NCBI RefSeq assembly: GCF_020386635.1
Contig: NZ_CP081942.1
Coordinates: 5,208,001-5,272,000, forward strand
Length of the DNA stretch: 64,000 nucleotides
Direction: 5' to 3'
Source: Pseudomonas sp. MM211
Lineage (GTDB): Bacteria > Pseudomonadota > Gammaproteobacteria > Pseudomonadales > Pseudomonadaceae
The notes beneath the pieces were generated by a model, which was given only the letters and a program-made list of their open reading frames with translations, did no database searches and was not told where the DNA came from. Made by a program: the position numbers and the translations under genes. Positions 25,129 through 38,196 of this stretch are shown piece after piece (position 1 is the stretch's first letter; the number at the start of each line of letters is the position of its first letter).

Positions 25129-25194
25129 CGTACGCCTCGCCTCTCGCAATCCATTGGGATCCACGCATTCCGCGAACCCCGCGGGATCCGTGTC

Positions 25195-25653
25195 TCAATC
25201 AAACCTGGGGATAATATTGGCCTTGTCGATCAGATCGATCGGCAAAAGGAACTCGTGGTCATCCACCTGCACCACCACATCTTCCTCCTCCACACCGCGG
25301 AGCAGACCCTGAAAATTGCGGCGCCCTTCGAACGGCGAGCGCAACTTGATTTTTACCTGTTCGCCAACATGGCTGCCGAACTGCACCAACGTGAAAAGCG
25401 GCCGATCCATACCGGGCGACGACACCTCCAGGGTGTACTCCGCTGCAATAGGATCCTCGACATCGAGAACACCGCTGATTTGCCGGCTGACCTTCTCGCA
25501 ATCGTCGATAAGAATGCCATCGGCGCTATCAATATAAATACGTAGCAGCGAATGCCGCCCCTGAGACAGAAACTCAATACCCCAGCACTCGTAGCCAAGC
25601 GCCTCGACTACCGGGGCCACCAAGGCCTGCAACTGTTCTAGCTTGCTCGACAC
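25195..25653 (-). CDS. rimP: RimP, 30S ribosome maturation factor
   Basis: Cytoplasmic assembly factor for the 16S central pseudoknot and S12 binding. 152 residues from GTG 25653 ([20 protein letters not shown]); the GTG is preceded by GAGGGG at a fitting distance, while longer frames cross a terminator. Landmarks are [12 protein letters not shown] and [14 protein letters not shown]. First gene of the rimP-nusA-infB transcript, preceded by two terminator-like hairpins. Confidence 0.96.
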   Translation of the reverse strand: MSSKLEQLQALVAPVVEALGYECWGIEFLSQGRHSLLRIYIDSADGILIDDCEKVSRQISGVLDVEDPIAAEYTLEVSSPGMDRPLFTLVQFGSHVGEQVKIKLRSPFEGRRNFQGLLRGVEEEDVVVQVDDHEFLLPIDLIDKANIIPRFD

Positions 25654-25680
25654 CTGAACCCCTCGCGCATGCTGTGCAAA

Positions 25681-25703
25681 TAAAAAATGGGCGAAACGCC
25701 CAT
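25681..25703 (-). terminator. Leader terminator immediately upstream of rimP
   Basis: Minus strand: ATGGGCG-TTT-CGCCCAT followed by six T in all. It ends about 28 bases before the rimP GTG, inside the leader, so it would act as an attenuator of the rimP-nusA-infB transcript rather than as a gene-end terminator. Confidence 0.75.
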
Positions 25704-25747
25704 CCATAAAACCGTCCGTGCGACGGCAAATCTGTCTACCAGCTAGC

Positions 25748-25770
25748 AAAAAGCCCCTTGAAAGGGGCTC
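25748..25770 (-). terminator. Intrinsic terminator after the initiator-tRNA remnant
   Basis: Minus strand: AGCCCC-TTTCAA-GGGGCT followed by TTTTT. It begins about 10 bases beyond the CCA end of the degenerate tRNA. Together with the hairpin at 25681-25703 it makes a tandem block in front of rimP. Confidence 0.8.
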
Positions 25771-25779
25771 AGCTAATAC

Positions 25780-25855
25780 TGGCTACGGGGGAATGGATTA
25801 ACCAACGACCTTCGGGCCATGAGCCCGACGAGCCATCGAACCGCTCCACCCCGCG
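25780..25855 (-). tRNA. metY: tRNA-fMet(CAT), degenerate copy (probable pseudo-tRNA)
   Basis: The position upstream of rimP-nusA is that of the initiator tRNA metY in E. coli and Pseudomonas. The acceptor 5' strand CGCGGGG, the C1-A72 mismatch typical of initiators, the GAGC/GCTC D-stem, and the anticodon arm TCGGG-CTCATGG-CCCGA with CAT are recognisable, and CCA is encoded. However, the T-arm is one base short and does not pair (GTTGG against CATTC), the T-loop lacks the universal TTC, and the D-loop lacks the usual GG in its normal place. The elbow therefore cannot form normally. I read it as a decayed copy; other initiator genes must exist elsewhere in the genome. Confidence 0.65.
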
Positions 25856-25917
25856 CTAAAACCGGGAACGGATTATACGACCGAAACGCCCCACAGGTCA
25901 ACCAAACCACCAGAAAC

Positions 25918-25942
25918 AGAAAAGCCCGCATGCAGCGGGCTC
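25918..25942 (-). terminator. Intrinsic terminator after tRNA-Leu
   Basis: Minus strand: AGCCCGC-5-GCGGGCT followed by TTTCTGTTTC, 11 bases after the CCA end of tRNA-Leu. It separates the secG-tRNA-Leu transcript from the rimP unit. Confidence 0.75.
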
Positions 25943-25953
25943 TTCTGTTTAAT

Positions 25954-26039
25954 TGGTACCGAGAAGGGGACTCGAACCCCTACAGCCTATGGCCACTACC
26001 ACCTCAAGGTAGCGTGTCTACCAATTCCACCACCTCGGC
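25954..26039 (-). tRNA. tRNA-Leu(GAG)
   Basis: 86-nt class II tRNA. Minus strand begins GCCGAGGTGGTGGAATTGG, anticodon stem-loop CTACC-TTGAGGT-GGTAG with anticodon GAG, a long variable arm, T-arm GGGG-TTCGAGT-CCCC, and the encoded CCA. The acceptor stem GCCGAGG pairs with its 3' strand with one G-U-type mismatch. Reads CUC/CUU leucine codons. Located next to secG, as leuU is in E. coli. Confidence 0.96.
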
Positions 26040-26049
26040 AAATTAACGC

Positions 26050-26439
26050 TTACTGCTCTTCAGGGGTTTGAGGTACATCTTGCTGCCCCGAAGTTGGCGC
26101 CTGCTGTTGCTCAAGCACCGGTACATCTTCTGCTGCAGGCTTGCTTTCCTGCGGCACTTCCATCACTGCCGGATCAGGCAAACCAGCCTGACCAAGCGCA
26201 TCAGACTTTTGATTAGCAAAGTAAGCTAACCCCAAGCTGGTAATGAAAAAAGCGGTGGCAAGTATAGCAGTAACTCGACTCAGAAAGGTAGTAGTTCCTT
26301 GACTACCGAATACGGTATTCGAAGCACCAGCACCAAACGAAGCACCCGCATCCGCACCCTTACCCTGCTGCAGCAGAACCAGCACAACCACACCGATCGC
26401 ACCCAGCAGATGAAGAACCACAACGACTGTTTCCAGCAT
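26050..26439 (-). CDS. secG: SecG, protein translocase subunit
   Basis: Small membrane subunit of the SecYEG channel. 129 residues from ATG 26439 ([28 protein letters not shown]). Two hydrophobic helices at about 3-22 and 52-72 surround the conserved loop [22 protein letters not shown] hydrophilic Pro/Gln/Glu-rich tail of about 55 residues is longer than in E. coli but common in Pseudomonas. The upstream in-frame extension overlaps tpiA. Confidence 0.95.
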   Translation of the reverse strand: MLETVVVVLHLLGAIGVVVLVLLQQGKGADAGASFGAGASNTVFGSQGTTTFLSRVTAILATAFFITSLGLAYFANQKSDALGQAGLPDPAVMEVPQESKPAAEDVPVLEQQQAPTSGQQDVPQTPEEQ

Positions 26440-26443
26440 ATTC

Positions 26444-27199
26444 TTAGTTTCCTGCAGCGCGACAGATCGCACCGAACTCATCCGCATTCAGAGAGGCTCC
26501 ACCCACAAGCCCCCCATCGATATCTGGCATGCCGAATAGCTCGGCAGCATTGGCGGCCTTGACACTGCCGCCATAAAGAATTCTCAAAGCACCTGCAACA
26601 TCTGCATCTTTACCAGCGACCCGAGCACGAATCGCCGCATGCACATCCTGAGCCTGCGCGGGCGACGCCGTCAGCCCGGTACCAATGGCCCAGACCGGCT
26701 CGTATGCCACTACAGCAGCCGACAGAGCCGCAACGCCCAGGGCGTCGATCACGCTATCGAGCTGACGCTCGACGACTGCAAGCGTCTCCCCAGCTTCGCG
26801 CTGCTCGAGGGTTTCCCCCACACACAGAACCGGAACGAGCCCGGCAACCTGCGCCGCAGCGAACTTGCGCACGACCTGCTCTTCGCTATCACCCAGGATC
26901 AGGCGACGCTCGGAATGGCCGATCAGCACGAGCTGGCAACCGGCATCGCGCAATTGCTCGCTCGACACCTCACCGGTCAACGCACCCTGCCCCGCCTCGA
27001 CTGCGCAGTCTTGCGCGCCAACCGACACGGCAACACCACCCAACCCCTCGACAACCTGACCGAGATGAACACTGACAGGGAACACAGCAACATCGACATC
27101 AGCAGGCAACGCCTGCTGATTCAGACCACCGATCAGCTCTGCGACACTGGCGCGGGTACCGTGCATTTTCCAGTTACCAGCAACCATTGGGCGGCGCAT
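26444..27199 (-). CDS. tpiA: Triosephosphate isomerase
   Basis: Interconverts dihydroxyacetone phosphate and glyceraldehyde 3-phosphate. 251 residues, a complete TIM barrel. Catalytic residues are in place: Lys11 (AGNWKMHG), the His of VLIGHSERR and the Glu of [11 protein letters not shown]. Four bases upstream of secG. Confidence 0.98.
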   Translation of the reverse strand: MRRPMVAGNWKMHGTRASVAELIGGLNQQALPADVDVAVFPVSVHLGQVVEGLGGVAVSVGAQDCAVEAGQGALTGEVSSEQLRDAGCQLVLIGHSERRLILGDSEEQVVRKFAAAQVAGLVPVLCVGETLEQREAGETLAVVERQLDSVIDALGVAALSAAVVAYEPVWAIGTGLTASPAQAQDVHAAIRARVAGKDADVAGALRILYGGSVKAANAAELFGMPDIDGGLVGGASLNADEFGAICRAAGN

Positions 27200-27264
27200 G
27201 CTTTACCTCGTTGGTCAAAGAGGGCGCAGATGTTACCCAACCGATTGTGGACTGGCAAGCCGAA

Positions 27265-28602
27265 TCAGACACAGACTCGAGAGACAACCTCAGCCAATTC
27301 ATTGGCATAGGCTCGCACCTGAGTTTCGTCCTCGCCCTCTACCATCACCCGAACCAGCGGTTCGGTGCCGGACTTGCGCAGCAGCACACGGCCACGCCCC
27401 GCCATACGCTCGGTCACGCTGTCACTGGCCGCCTGAACATCGGGATGCTTGAGCGGATCGACACCGCCACCGAAACGCACATTGACCAACACTTGCGGAC
27501 ATTTGCGCAGACCCTGGCGCGCCTCGGCAAGGCTCTGCCCACGCCGACGGATGGCAAGCAACACCTGCAGCGCAGCGACGATGGCGTCGCCCGTAGTGAC
27601 GTGCTGGAAACACACCAAATGCCCAGAGTTCTCGCCACCCAGCTGCCAGCCACGCTCCAGGAGCTCGGCGATCACGTAGCGGTCGCCCACATTGGCGCGC
27701 ACGAAGGGAATCTGCAGCTCATCGAGAGCTAGTTCAAGACCCAGATTGCTCATCAGCGTACCGACAACGCCACCCTGCAGCTTGCCACGAGCCTGGAGGT
27801 CGCGAGCGATGATGAACAGCAGTTCGTCACCGTCTACCGCAGCTCCAGTGTGATCGACCATCAGCACCCGATCGGCGTCACCATCGAAAGCAATGCCCAG
27901 ATCTGCCTGACGCGCGATCACTTCGGCCTGCAGGTTTTCGATATGGGTCGAGCCACAATCGGCGTTGATATTCAGCCCGTTGGGCTGAGCGGAAAGCACC
28001 GAAACCTCGGCCCCGAGTTCCTGAAACACCGCCGGAGCGACCTTGTAGGCCGCGCCATGGGCACAATCGAGAACGATCTTGAGGCCGGCGAAATCGGTAC
28101 TGGTCGGAACACTGCTCTTGCAGAACTCGATATAGCGACCCGCGGCATCATTGATCCGCGACACCTTGCCGAGCTGCTCGGATTCGACCACCGTCATCGG
28201 CGCATCGAGCAGCTCCTCGATCATCAACTCGACCTCGTCAGGCAGTTTGGTGCCCTGCCCGGAGAAGAACTTGATGCCGTTGTCATGGTGCGGGTTGTGC
28301 GACGCACTGATGACGATACCCGCTTCGGCATGGAAGGTACGCGTCAGATAGGCGATCGCCGGTGTCGGCATCGGCCCCAGCAGCATGACGTCAGCGCCTG
28401 CAGCGGACAGACCCGCCTCCAGGGCCGACTCGAACATGTAGCCGGAGATGCGCGTGTCCTTGCCGATCAGAATCCGGCACTTGCCCTGCTTACGAAAGGC
28501 CATGCCTGCAGCCCAGCCGAGCTTGAGCATGAAGTCCGGGGTGATGGGATAGTGACCGACGCGCCCACGAATACCGTCGGTGCCAAAATACTTGCGACTC
28601 AA
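27265..28602 (-). CDS. glmM: GlmM, phosphoglucosamine mutase
   Basis: Converts glucosamine-6-P to glucosamine-1-P for UDP-GlcNAc synthesis, feeding peptidoglycan and LPS. 445 residues if translation starts at TTG 28602 ([13 protein letters not shown]), which has AAGGGAG eight bases upstream; no ATG is near, and longer readings enter folP without conservation. The phosphoserine loop [11 protein letters not shown] has Ser101. The Mg-binding DGDADR motif is present. Confidence 0.97.
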   Translation of the reverse strand: MSRKYFGTDGIRGRVGHYPITPDFMLKLGWAAGMAFRKQGKCRILIGKDTRISGYMFESALEAGLSAAGADVMLLGPMPTPAIAYLTRTFHAEAGIVISASHNPHHDNGIKFFSGQGTKLPDEVELMIEELLDAPMTVVESEQLGKVSRINDAAGRYIEFCKSSVPTSTDFAGLKIVLDCAHGAAYKVAPAVFQELGAEVSVLSAQPNGLNINADCGSTHIENLQAEVIARQADLGIAFDGDADRVLMVDHTGAAVDGDELLFIIARDLQARGKLQGGVVGTLMSNLGLELALDELQIPFVRANVGDRYVIAELLERGWQLGGENSGHLVCFQHVTTGDAIVAALQVLLAIRRRGQSLAEARQGLRKCPQVLVNVRFGGGVDPLKHPDVQAASDSVTERMAGRGRVLLRKSGTEPLVRVMVEGEDETQVRAYANELAEVVSRVCV

Positions 28603-28624
28603 AACGACAACTCCCTTCTTCTGA

Positions 28625-29476
28625 TTACTGCGCCGCCTCGACTGCGGCGACCATGCGCACAACATCGACGGTTTCCGCCACATCGTGAACGCGCAGAATG
28701 CTTGCACCCTTGGCAACGGCCAGAGCCGCCAGGGCCAGACTGCCATACAGGCGTCCGTCGACCTCGCGACCCAATACGGCGCCAATCATACTCTTGCGTG
28801 AAACGCCTACCAGCAGTGGTAGACCAAAAGCCTGCAGCGCCGACATGCGCCGGAACAGGCTGAGGTTGTGCTCGAGGGTCTTGGCAAAGCCGAAACCCGG
28901 ATCCAGAACGATACGCTGCGCAGAAATACCTGCTGCCTCGCAGACCGCCAGACGCTCACGCAGAAAGTCCGCCACGGCATCCAGCACATCGTCGTACTGC
29001 GGGCTTTGCTGCATGGTCGTGGGCTCGCCACGCATATGCATCAGGCAAACCGGCAAGCCGCTGTCGGCAGCCGCTTGAAGCGCACCATCACGCTGTAGCG
29101 AGCGCACGTCGTTGATCAGCCCGGCACCCAGCCTGGCCGACTCACGGATGACTTCCGGAGTCGAGGTATCGACGGAGATGATCACGTCCAGCTCAGCGGC
29201 GATGGCTTCCACCATCGGCGCCACGCGCGCGAGCTCCTGCTCCACGGCCACCGGAGCGGCGCCCGGCCGAGTGGACTCACCGCCGACATCGATCAGCGTC
29301 GCCCCGGCCAGCAGCATGCTTTCGGCATGGCGCAACGCCGCATCGCGCATGGCGAAGCGGCCACCGTCGGAGAAAGAATCTGGGGTTACGTTGAGGATCC
29401 CCATCACCTGAGGACGGGTCAAATCAAGAAACCGGCTGCCACAGGGCAGCCGGTTCCGGGGTATCGCAAGGGACAT
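28625..29476 (-). CDS. folP: Dihydropteroate synthase
   Basis: Condenses dihydropterin pyrophosphate with p-aminobenzoate in folate synthesis; the sulfonamide target. 283 residues, a TIM barrel with [16 protein letters not shown] near residue 24, [11 protein letters not shown] near 60 and [10 protein letters not shown] near 100. Eight bases downstream of ftsH, the conserved ftsH-folP-glmM order. Confidence 0.97.
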   Translation of the reverse strand: MSLAIPRNRLPCGSRFLDLTRPQVMGILNVTPDSFSDGGRFAMRDAALRHAESMLLAGATLIDVGGESTRPGAAPVAVEQELARVAPMVEAIAAELDVIISVDTSTPEVIRESARLGAGLINDVRSLQRDGALQAAADSGLPVCLMHMRGEPTTMQQSPQYDDVLDAVADFLRERLAVCEAAGISAQRIVLDPGFGFAKTLEHNLSLFRRMSALQAFGLPLLVGVSRKSMIGAVLGREVDGRLYGSLALAALAVAKGASILRVHDVAETVDVVRMVAAVEAAQ

Positions 29477-29484
29477 GAAAAGCC

Positions 29485-31410
<1,926 letters not shown>

Positions 31411-31588
31411 TTAGCTACCCTCTGAAGCAGGCCCCTTGCCGAAGCGTGCTTCGCATGACGACCAGTTATAAACCGATCTAACTTACTACAAACGCCCGCC
31501 CGTGGCTGACACCGTCTGTAACCCTTTATGAGATATCTGCCCGTAACGATGCGCGCATAGGCTTGGACTGACAACCAAGCCTTTGGTT

Positions 31589-32221
31589 TTACTCTTCGCG
31601 CTGTACTTTGAGTCCGCGAGCCAACATGTACTGCTCACGAGAACGGCCGCGCGATGACAGCGGTTTGCGCATCTGCACCTTCTCGAACAGACCACGAACC
31701 TGCTTGTGGTACTCATCGAAACCTTCGCCATGGAAGATCTTGATCAAGAAATCGCCACCAGGACGTAATACCCGCGTGGCGAGATCCAGTGCCAGCTCGC
31801 ACAAATACATGGCACGAGGCTGATCCGACTCCCTGACTCCACTCATATTGGGGGCCATATCGGAAATCACAAGGTCTACCGGATGATTGTCGATCGCTTC
31901 CAGAATGCGCGCGAACACCGCGTCATCCGTGAAATCGCCCTGAATGAAAGTCACGTCCGGAATACTGTCCATTTCCAGGATGTCAGAAGCGATCAGCCGG
32001 CCTTTATCGCCAATGACGCGACTGGTGACCTGCGACCAACCGCCCGGAGCAGCACCGAGGTCGACCACCGTGATGCCGGGGCGCAGGATGCGATCCTTCT
32101 CTTGAACCTCCAACAATTTGTAGCTGGCACGTGAACGATAGCCGTCCTTTTGCGCCATTTTGACGTACGGATCGTCGAAATGCTCTTTCAGCCAACGCTG
32201 GCTGGTCTTGGAACGGGCCAC
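31589..32221 (-). CDS. rlmE: RlmE (FtsJ/RrmJ), 23S rRNA U2552 2'-O-methyltransferase
   Basis: SAM-dependent methyltransferase acting on the 50S A-loop, a heat-shock gene in many bacteria. 210 residues, GTG start at 32221 ([20 protein letters not shown]). SAM motif [13 protein letters not shown] near residue 52, [12 protein letters not shown], and [10 protein letters not shown] with the catalytic Lys. Divergent from yhbY. The 178 bases to ftsH contain an 8-bp inverted repeat at 31559-31582. Confidence 0.97.
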   Translation of the reverse strand: MARSKTSQRWLKEHFDDPYVKMAQKDGYRSRASYKLLEVQEKDRILRPGITVVDLGAAPGGWSQVTSRVIGDKGRLIASDILEMDSIPDVTFIQGDFTDDAVFARILEAIDNHPVDLVISDMAPNMSGVRESDQPRAMYLCELALDLATRVLRPGGDFLIKIFHGEGFDEYHKQVRGLFEKVQMRKPLSSRGRSREQYMLARGLKVQREE

Positions 32222-32320
32222 AACAACACCTCGGAAGAACAGAATGAATAACTGGGCGGTCTTCGAGCGGCTCGGTTAAAATAGGCCGCTTTCCCCAGAT
32301 TAAGACGCAGGGTTCAGATT

Positions 32321-32632
32321 ATGCCGCTCACTCAAGAGCAGAAGAAACAGTTCAAATCTATCGGTCACCACCTGAAACCGGTATTGATCGTTGCCGATAA
32401 CGGTGTTACCGAAGGCGTATTGGCGGAGCTGGAGCGCGCCCTGAACGATCATGAACTGATCAAGATTCAGCTGCGCATTACCGAGCGCGAAGGCCGCCTG
32501 GCAGTGATCGATGAACTGTGCAAGGCCAGCAAGGCCGACCTGGCACAGGTTATCGGAAAAATGGCGTTGCTCTACCGCAAGAATCCCAAAGCCAATCGCA
32601 ATCTGTCCAACATCAGCCGCCATCAGGGCTGA
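32321..32632 (+). CDS. yhbY: YhbY, CRM-domain ribosome assembly RNA-binding protein
   Basis: Single CRM domain protein associated with pre-50S particles in E. coli. 103 residues, MPLTQEQKKQFKSIGHHLKPVL at the start and the GLxx-like loop VADNGVTEGV. A possible -10 TAAAAT lies at 32277-32282, about 40 bases before the ATG. Divergent from rlmE, the standard arrangement. Confidence 0.94.
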   Translation: MPLTQEQKKQFKSIGHHLKPVLIVADNGVTEGVLAELERALNDHELIKIQLRITEREGRLAVIDELCKASKADLAQVIGKMALLYRKNPKANRNLSNISRHQG

Positions 32633-32641
32633 GTCGTCGAA

Positions 32642-33055
32642 TTAGCCGACCGCGGGGTCGGCTACCGAAGACTTGCGGGGTACAGGCTGTAGCACCAGCA
32701 GCAGACCGAAAAATGCCAGCAACAGGTAACTGAACAGTTGCCAACGAATGGCATCTGGCCAGAGCGCGAGCGAAGCCAGCAAGCCCGAGGCGATTGCCAG
32801 TACCGCGAGCAGCAATTGCCCGCGGCGCTCGCCCCAAAGCGACGAAAGACGACGCAACCTGACCAGCAAGCCAGCCTGAATCAGCACGCAGACCAAGGTG
32901 ATCAACACCATCTGCGGCATCAGCACGCCGGCGATTTCATCGATCAGCAGCGACGCCAGCCCTACACTGTATAGCCCCGGCAGCACCATGAAGTGCAGTA
33001 TCCAGATGCCGCCCACCCAGAGGGTTTGCAGCAGCATCCAGAAGCCTGCCGCCAT
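32642..33055 (-). CDS. DUF4149-like integral membrane protein
   Basis: Function unknown. Four hydrophobic helices are visible: GFWMLLQTLWVGGIWILHF, the VLMPQMVLITLVCVLIQAGLL segment, LLLAVLAIASGLLASL, and LFSYLLLAFFGLLLVL, with a short Pro/Ser tail. The early Trp-rich helix is typical of small DUF4149/TMEM205-like proteins found between greA and yhbY in Pseudomonas. I chose ATG 33055 (137 residues); a TTG at 33097 overlapping greA would add 14 polar residues. Confidence 0.75.
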   Translation of the reverse strand: MAAGFWMLLQTLWVGGIWILHFMVLPGLYSVGLASLLIDEIAGVLMPQMVLITLVCVLIQAGLLVRLRRLSSLWGERRGQLLLAVLAIASGLLASLALWPDAIRWQLFSYLLLAFFGLLLVLQPVPRKSSVADPAVG

Positions 33056-33074
33056 GTCGGACGTCGCGGCGAGG

Positions 33075-33547
33075 TCAGACGTGACGAACTTCGACAATTT
33101 CGTACTCGATCAGACCGCTTGGCGTTTTCACCGTAACCACGTCACCCTCGTCCTTGCCGATCAAGGCACGGGCGATAGGTGAACCAACGGAAATCTTGCC
33201 CTGCTTGATATCGGCCTCGTCCTCTCCGACGATCCGGTAGGACACACTTTCGTCAGTCTCGACGTTGGCGATTTCCACCGTGGTGCCGAAGATCACCTTG
33301 CCGGTATGGGCAATGGTGCTGACATCGATCACCACTGCATTCTGCAGGCGCCCTTCGATATCACGCACGCGCGCCTCGACCATACCCTGCTGCTCACGAG
33401 CAGCATGGTATTCGGCGTTTTCCTTCAAATCGCCCAATTCACGGGCCGTGCCGATATCCTGGCTCAGCTTCGGACGGACGACCTTGGTCAGGTGGGCCAG
33501 CTCTTCTTCCAGGGCGCGAGCGCCCTCGACGGTCATTGGGTATTTGA

Positions 33548-33551
<4 letters not shown>
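33075..33551 (-). CDS. greA: GreA, transcript cleavage factor
   Basis: Binds the RNA polymerase secondary channel and stimulates cleavage of backtracked RNA. 158 residues: N-terminal coiled-coil with the acidic tip ([20 protein letters not shown]) and a C-terminal FKBP-like domain. Start overlaps the carB stop by four bases. Confidence 0.97.
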
Positions 33552-36769
<3,218 letters not shown>

Positions 36770-36790
36770 GTTCTCTCTCGAATCCTTAGG

Positions 36791-37939
36791 TCAGTCGGCG
36801 GGCTTAGCGGCGTTTGGCCATGGCGTCGATGAAGCGGTCGAACAGCGGGGCGACATCGTTCGACCCGGGCTGGCTTCAGGGTGGCCCTGGAAGCTGAACG
36901 CGTCCTTGTCGGTGCGCTCGATACCTTGCAGGGTGCCGTCGAACAGCGACTTGTGGATCGCCCGCAGGTTGCCCGGCAGAGTTGCTTCGTCCACGGCGAA
37001 CCCGTGGTTCTGACTGGTGATCATCACCACGCCGGTATCCAGATCCTGAACCGGGTGGTTGGCACCGTGGTGGCCGGTGCCCATCTTCACGGTCTTGGCG
37101 CCGGAAGCCAGGGCCAGCAACTGGTGACCGAGGCAGATGCCGAATACCGGAATATCGGTTTCCAGTACGTCCTTGATCGCCTGGATCGCGTAGTCGCAAG
37201 GCTCGGGATCACCCGGGCCGTTGGACAGGAATACGCCGTCAGGGTTGAGTGCCAACACATCCTTGGCCGGTGTCTGCGCAGGCACCACGGTGAGACGGCA
37301 ACCACGCGCGACCAGCATGCGCAGGATGTTCAGCTTAACGCCGTAGTCATAGGCCACGACGTGATAGGGCAGCTCGCTGGCGGCAATTTCCGGATGGCTG
37401 TCATCCTTCAGATCCCACACGCTGGAACGCCACTCATAGCGCTCGGTGCAGCTGACTTCTTTGGCCAGATCCATACCTTTGAGGCCCGGGAAGCCCCGCG
37501 CCAACTCAAGGGCTTTTTCCTCGGTGGCATCAGCACCGACCAGGATGCAGCCGTTCTGCGAACCTTTCTCGCGCAGAATGCGCGTCAGGCGGCGGGTATC
37601 GATACCGGCGATGGCGACAGTGCCGTTTTCCTTGAGGTAATCCTGCAAGGACTGCTTGTTGCGCCAGTTACTGGCGGTCAGCGGCAGGTCACGGATGATC
37701 AGACCAGCCGCCCAAACGCGATTCGACTCGGCGTCTTCTGGGGTGGTACCGGTATTACCGATGTGCGGATAGGTCAGCGTGACAATCTGCTGGGCATAGG
37801 AAGGATCGGTGAGAATTTCCTGATAGCCGGTCATGGCGGTGTTGAACACCACCTCTCCGATAGTCTGGCCATCGGCCCCGATGGCCTCGCCGCGAAAAAT
37901 GCTGCCGTCAGCAAGGGCGAGTATGGCTGGCTTACTCAA
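36791..37939 (-). CDS. carA: Carbamoyl-phosphate synthase small subunit, C-terminus frameshifted
   Basis: Glutaminase subunit supplying ammonia to CarB. TTG start at 37939 ([12 protein letters not shown]) with GGAGG upstream. The class I amidotransferase triad is present: Cys of [11 protein letters not shown], His and Glu of GHPEASPG. Directly after that motif the frame reads [12 protein letters not shown] and ends at 36791 (382 residues). One extra G in the GGG at 36864-36866 would restore [18 protein letters not shown] and the expected stop at 36804, for 378 residues. The normal tail is thus still encoded in the adjacent frame, pointing to a one-base sequencing deletion. Confidence 0.95.
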   Translation of the reverse strand: MSKPAILALADGSIFRGEAIGADGQTIGEVVFNTAMTGYQEILTDPSYAQQIVTLTYPHIGNTGTTPEDAESNRVWAAGLIIRDLPLTASNWRNKQSLQDYLKENGTVAIAGIDTRRLTRILREKGSQNGCILVGADATEEKALELARGFPGLKGMDLAKEVSCTERYEWRSSVWDLKDDSHPEIAASELPYHVVAYDYGVKLNILRMLVARGCRLTVVPAQTPAKDVLALNPDGVFLSNGPGDPEPCDYAIQAIKDVLETDIPVFGICLGHQLLALASGAKTVKMGTGHHGANHPVQDLDTGVVMITSQNHGFAVDEATLPGNLRAIHKSLFDGTLQGIERTDKDAFSFQGHPEASPGRTMSPRCSTASSTPWPNAAKPAD

Positions 37940-37972
37940 GAAGACCTCCCGTAGATCGTGAAGCGAACGCAG

Positions 37973-38000
37973 ATTGTAAAAAAGCGGGATGACGTGTGAA
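37973..38000 (-). promoter_or_regulatory. Candidate carA promoter with -35 inside a hairpin loop
   Basis: Minus strand: TTCACA (38000-37995), 16-base spacer, TACAAT (37978-37973). The predicted start is about 27 bases upstream of the carA TTG, giving a very short leader. The -35 lies in the loop of the hairpin at 37978-38017. Confidence 0.5.
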
Positions 38001-38017
38001 GGTCATCCCGCTTTTTT
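37978..38017. terminator. 16-bp perfect hairpin with A/T runs, carA upstream region
   Basis: AAAAAAGCGGGATGAC (37978-37993) pairs perfectly with its complement at 38002-38017, forming a bidirectional intrinsic terminator. No gene ends here on either strand: carA and the methyltransferase are divergent. It may be the remnant dapB terminator left when the R-M genes separated dapB from carA, or a functional block isolating carA. Confidence 0.75.
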
Positions 38018-38037
38018 AATTGATTCATTCTGCGCAA

Positions 38038-38057
38038 CTTTAGTGGACACACTAAAG
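38038..38057. promoter_or_regulatory. Inverted repeat, candidate operator of the R-M locus
   Basis: CTTTAGTG, four bases, CACTAAAG: a perfect 8-bp inverted repeat lacking flanking T-runs, so not a terminator. It lies in the divergent carA/methyltransferase interval, about 75 bases before the methyltransferase -35. A DNA-binding protein site is plausible; the methyltransferase itself has an HTH-like N-terminus. Confidence 0.45.
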
Positions 38058-38131
38058 CGGAAAGCCTACAGGAAAACCCGGTTTTTCGAAAGCCATAACC
38101 AGGGAAAACTTGCAAACCGATCCATCACTAA

Positions 38132-38159
38132 TTGACACACCACCCCTCAGCCGTAAAAT
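38132..38159 (+). promoter_or_regulatory. sigma-70 promoter of the cytosine methyltransferase
   Basis: TTGACA (38132-38137), 16-base spacer, TAAAAT (38154-38159). The -35 is perfect consensus. Predicted start near 38166, about 30 bases upstream of the ATG. Confidence 0.75.
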
Positions 38160-38196
38160 TCGGTACTTCCTACAGGTTTCGGCAGGGAAACCCTGA

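Noticed and set aside
31559..31582. 8-bp inverted repeat between rlmE and ftsH as a terminator of rlmE
   Set aside because: On the rlmE strand the stem is followed by ATGCGCGC rather than T's, so it should not terminate; kept only as a note.
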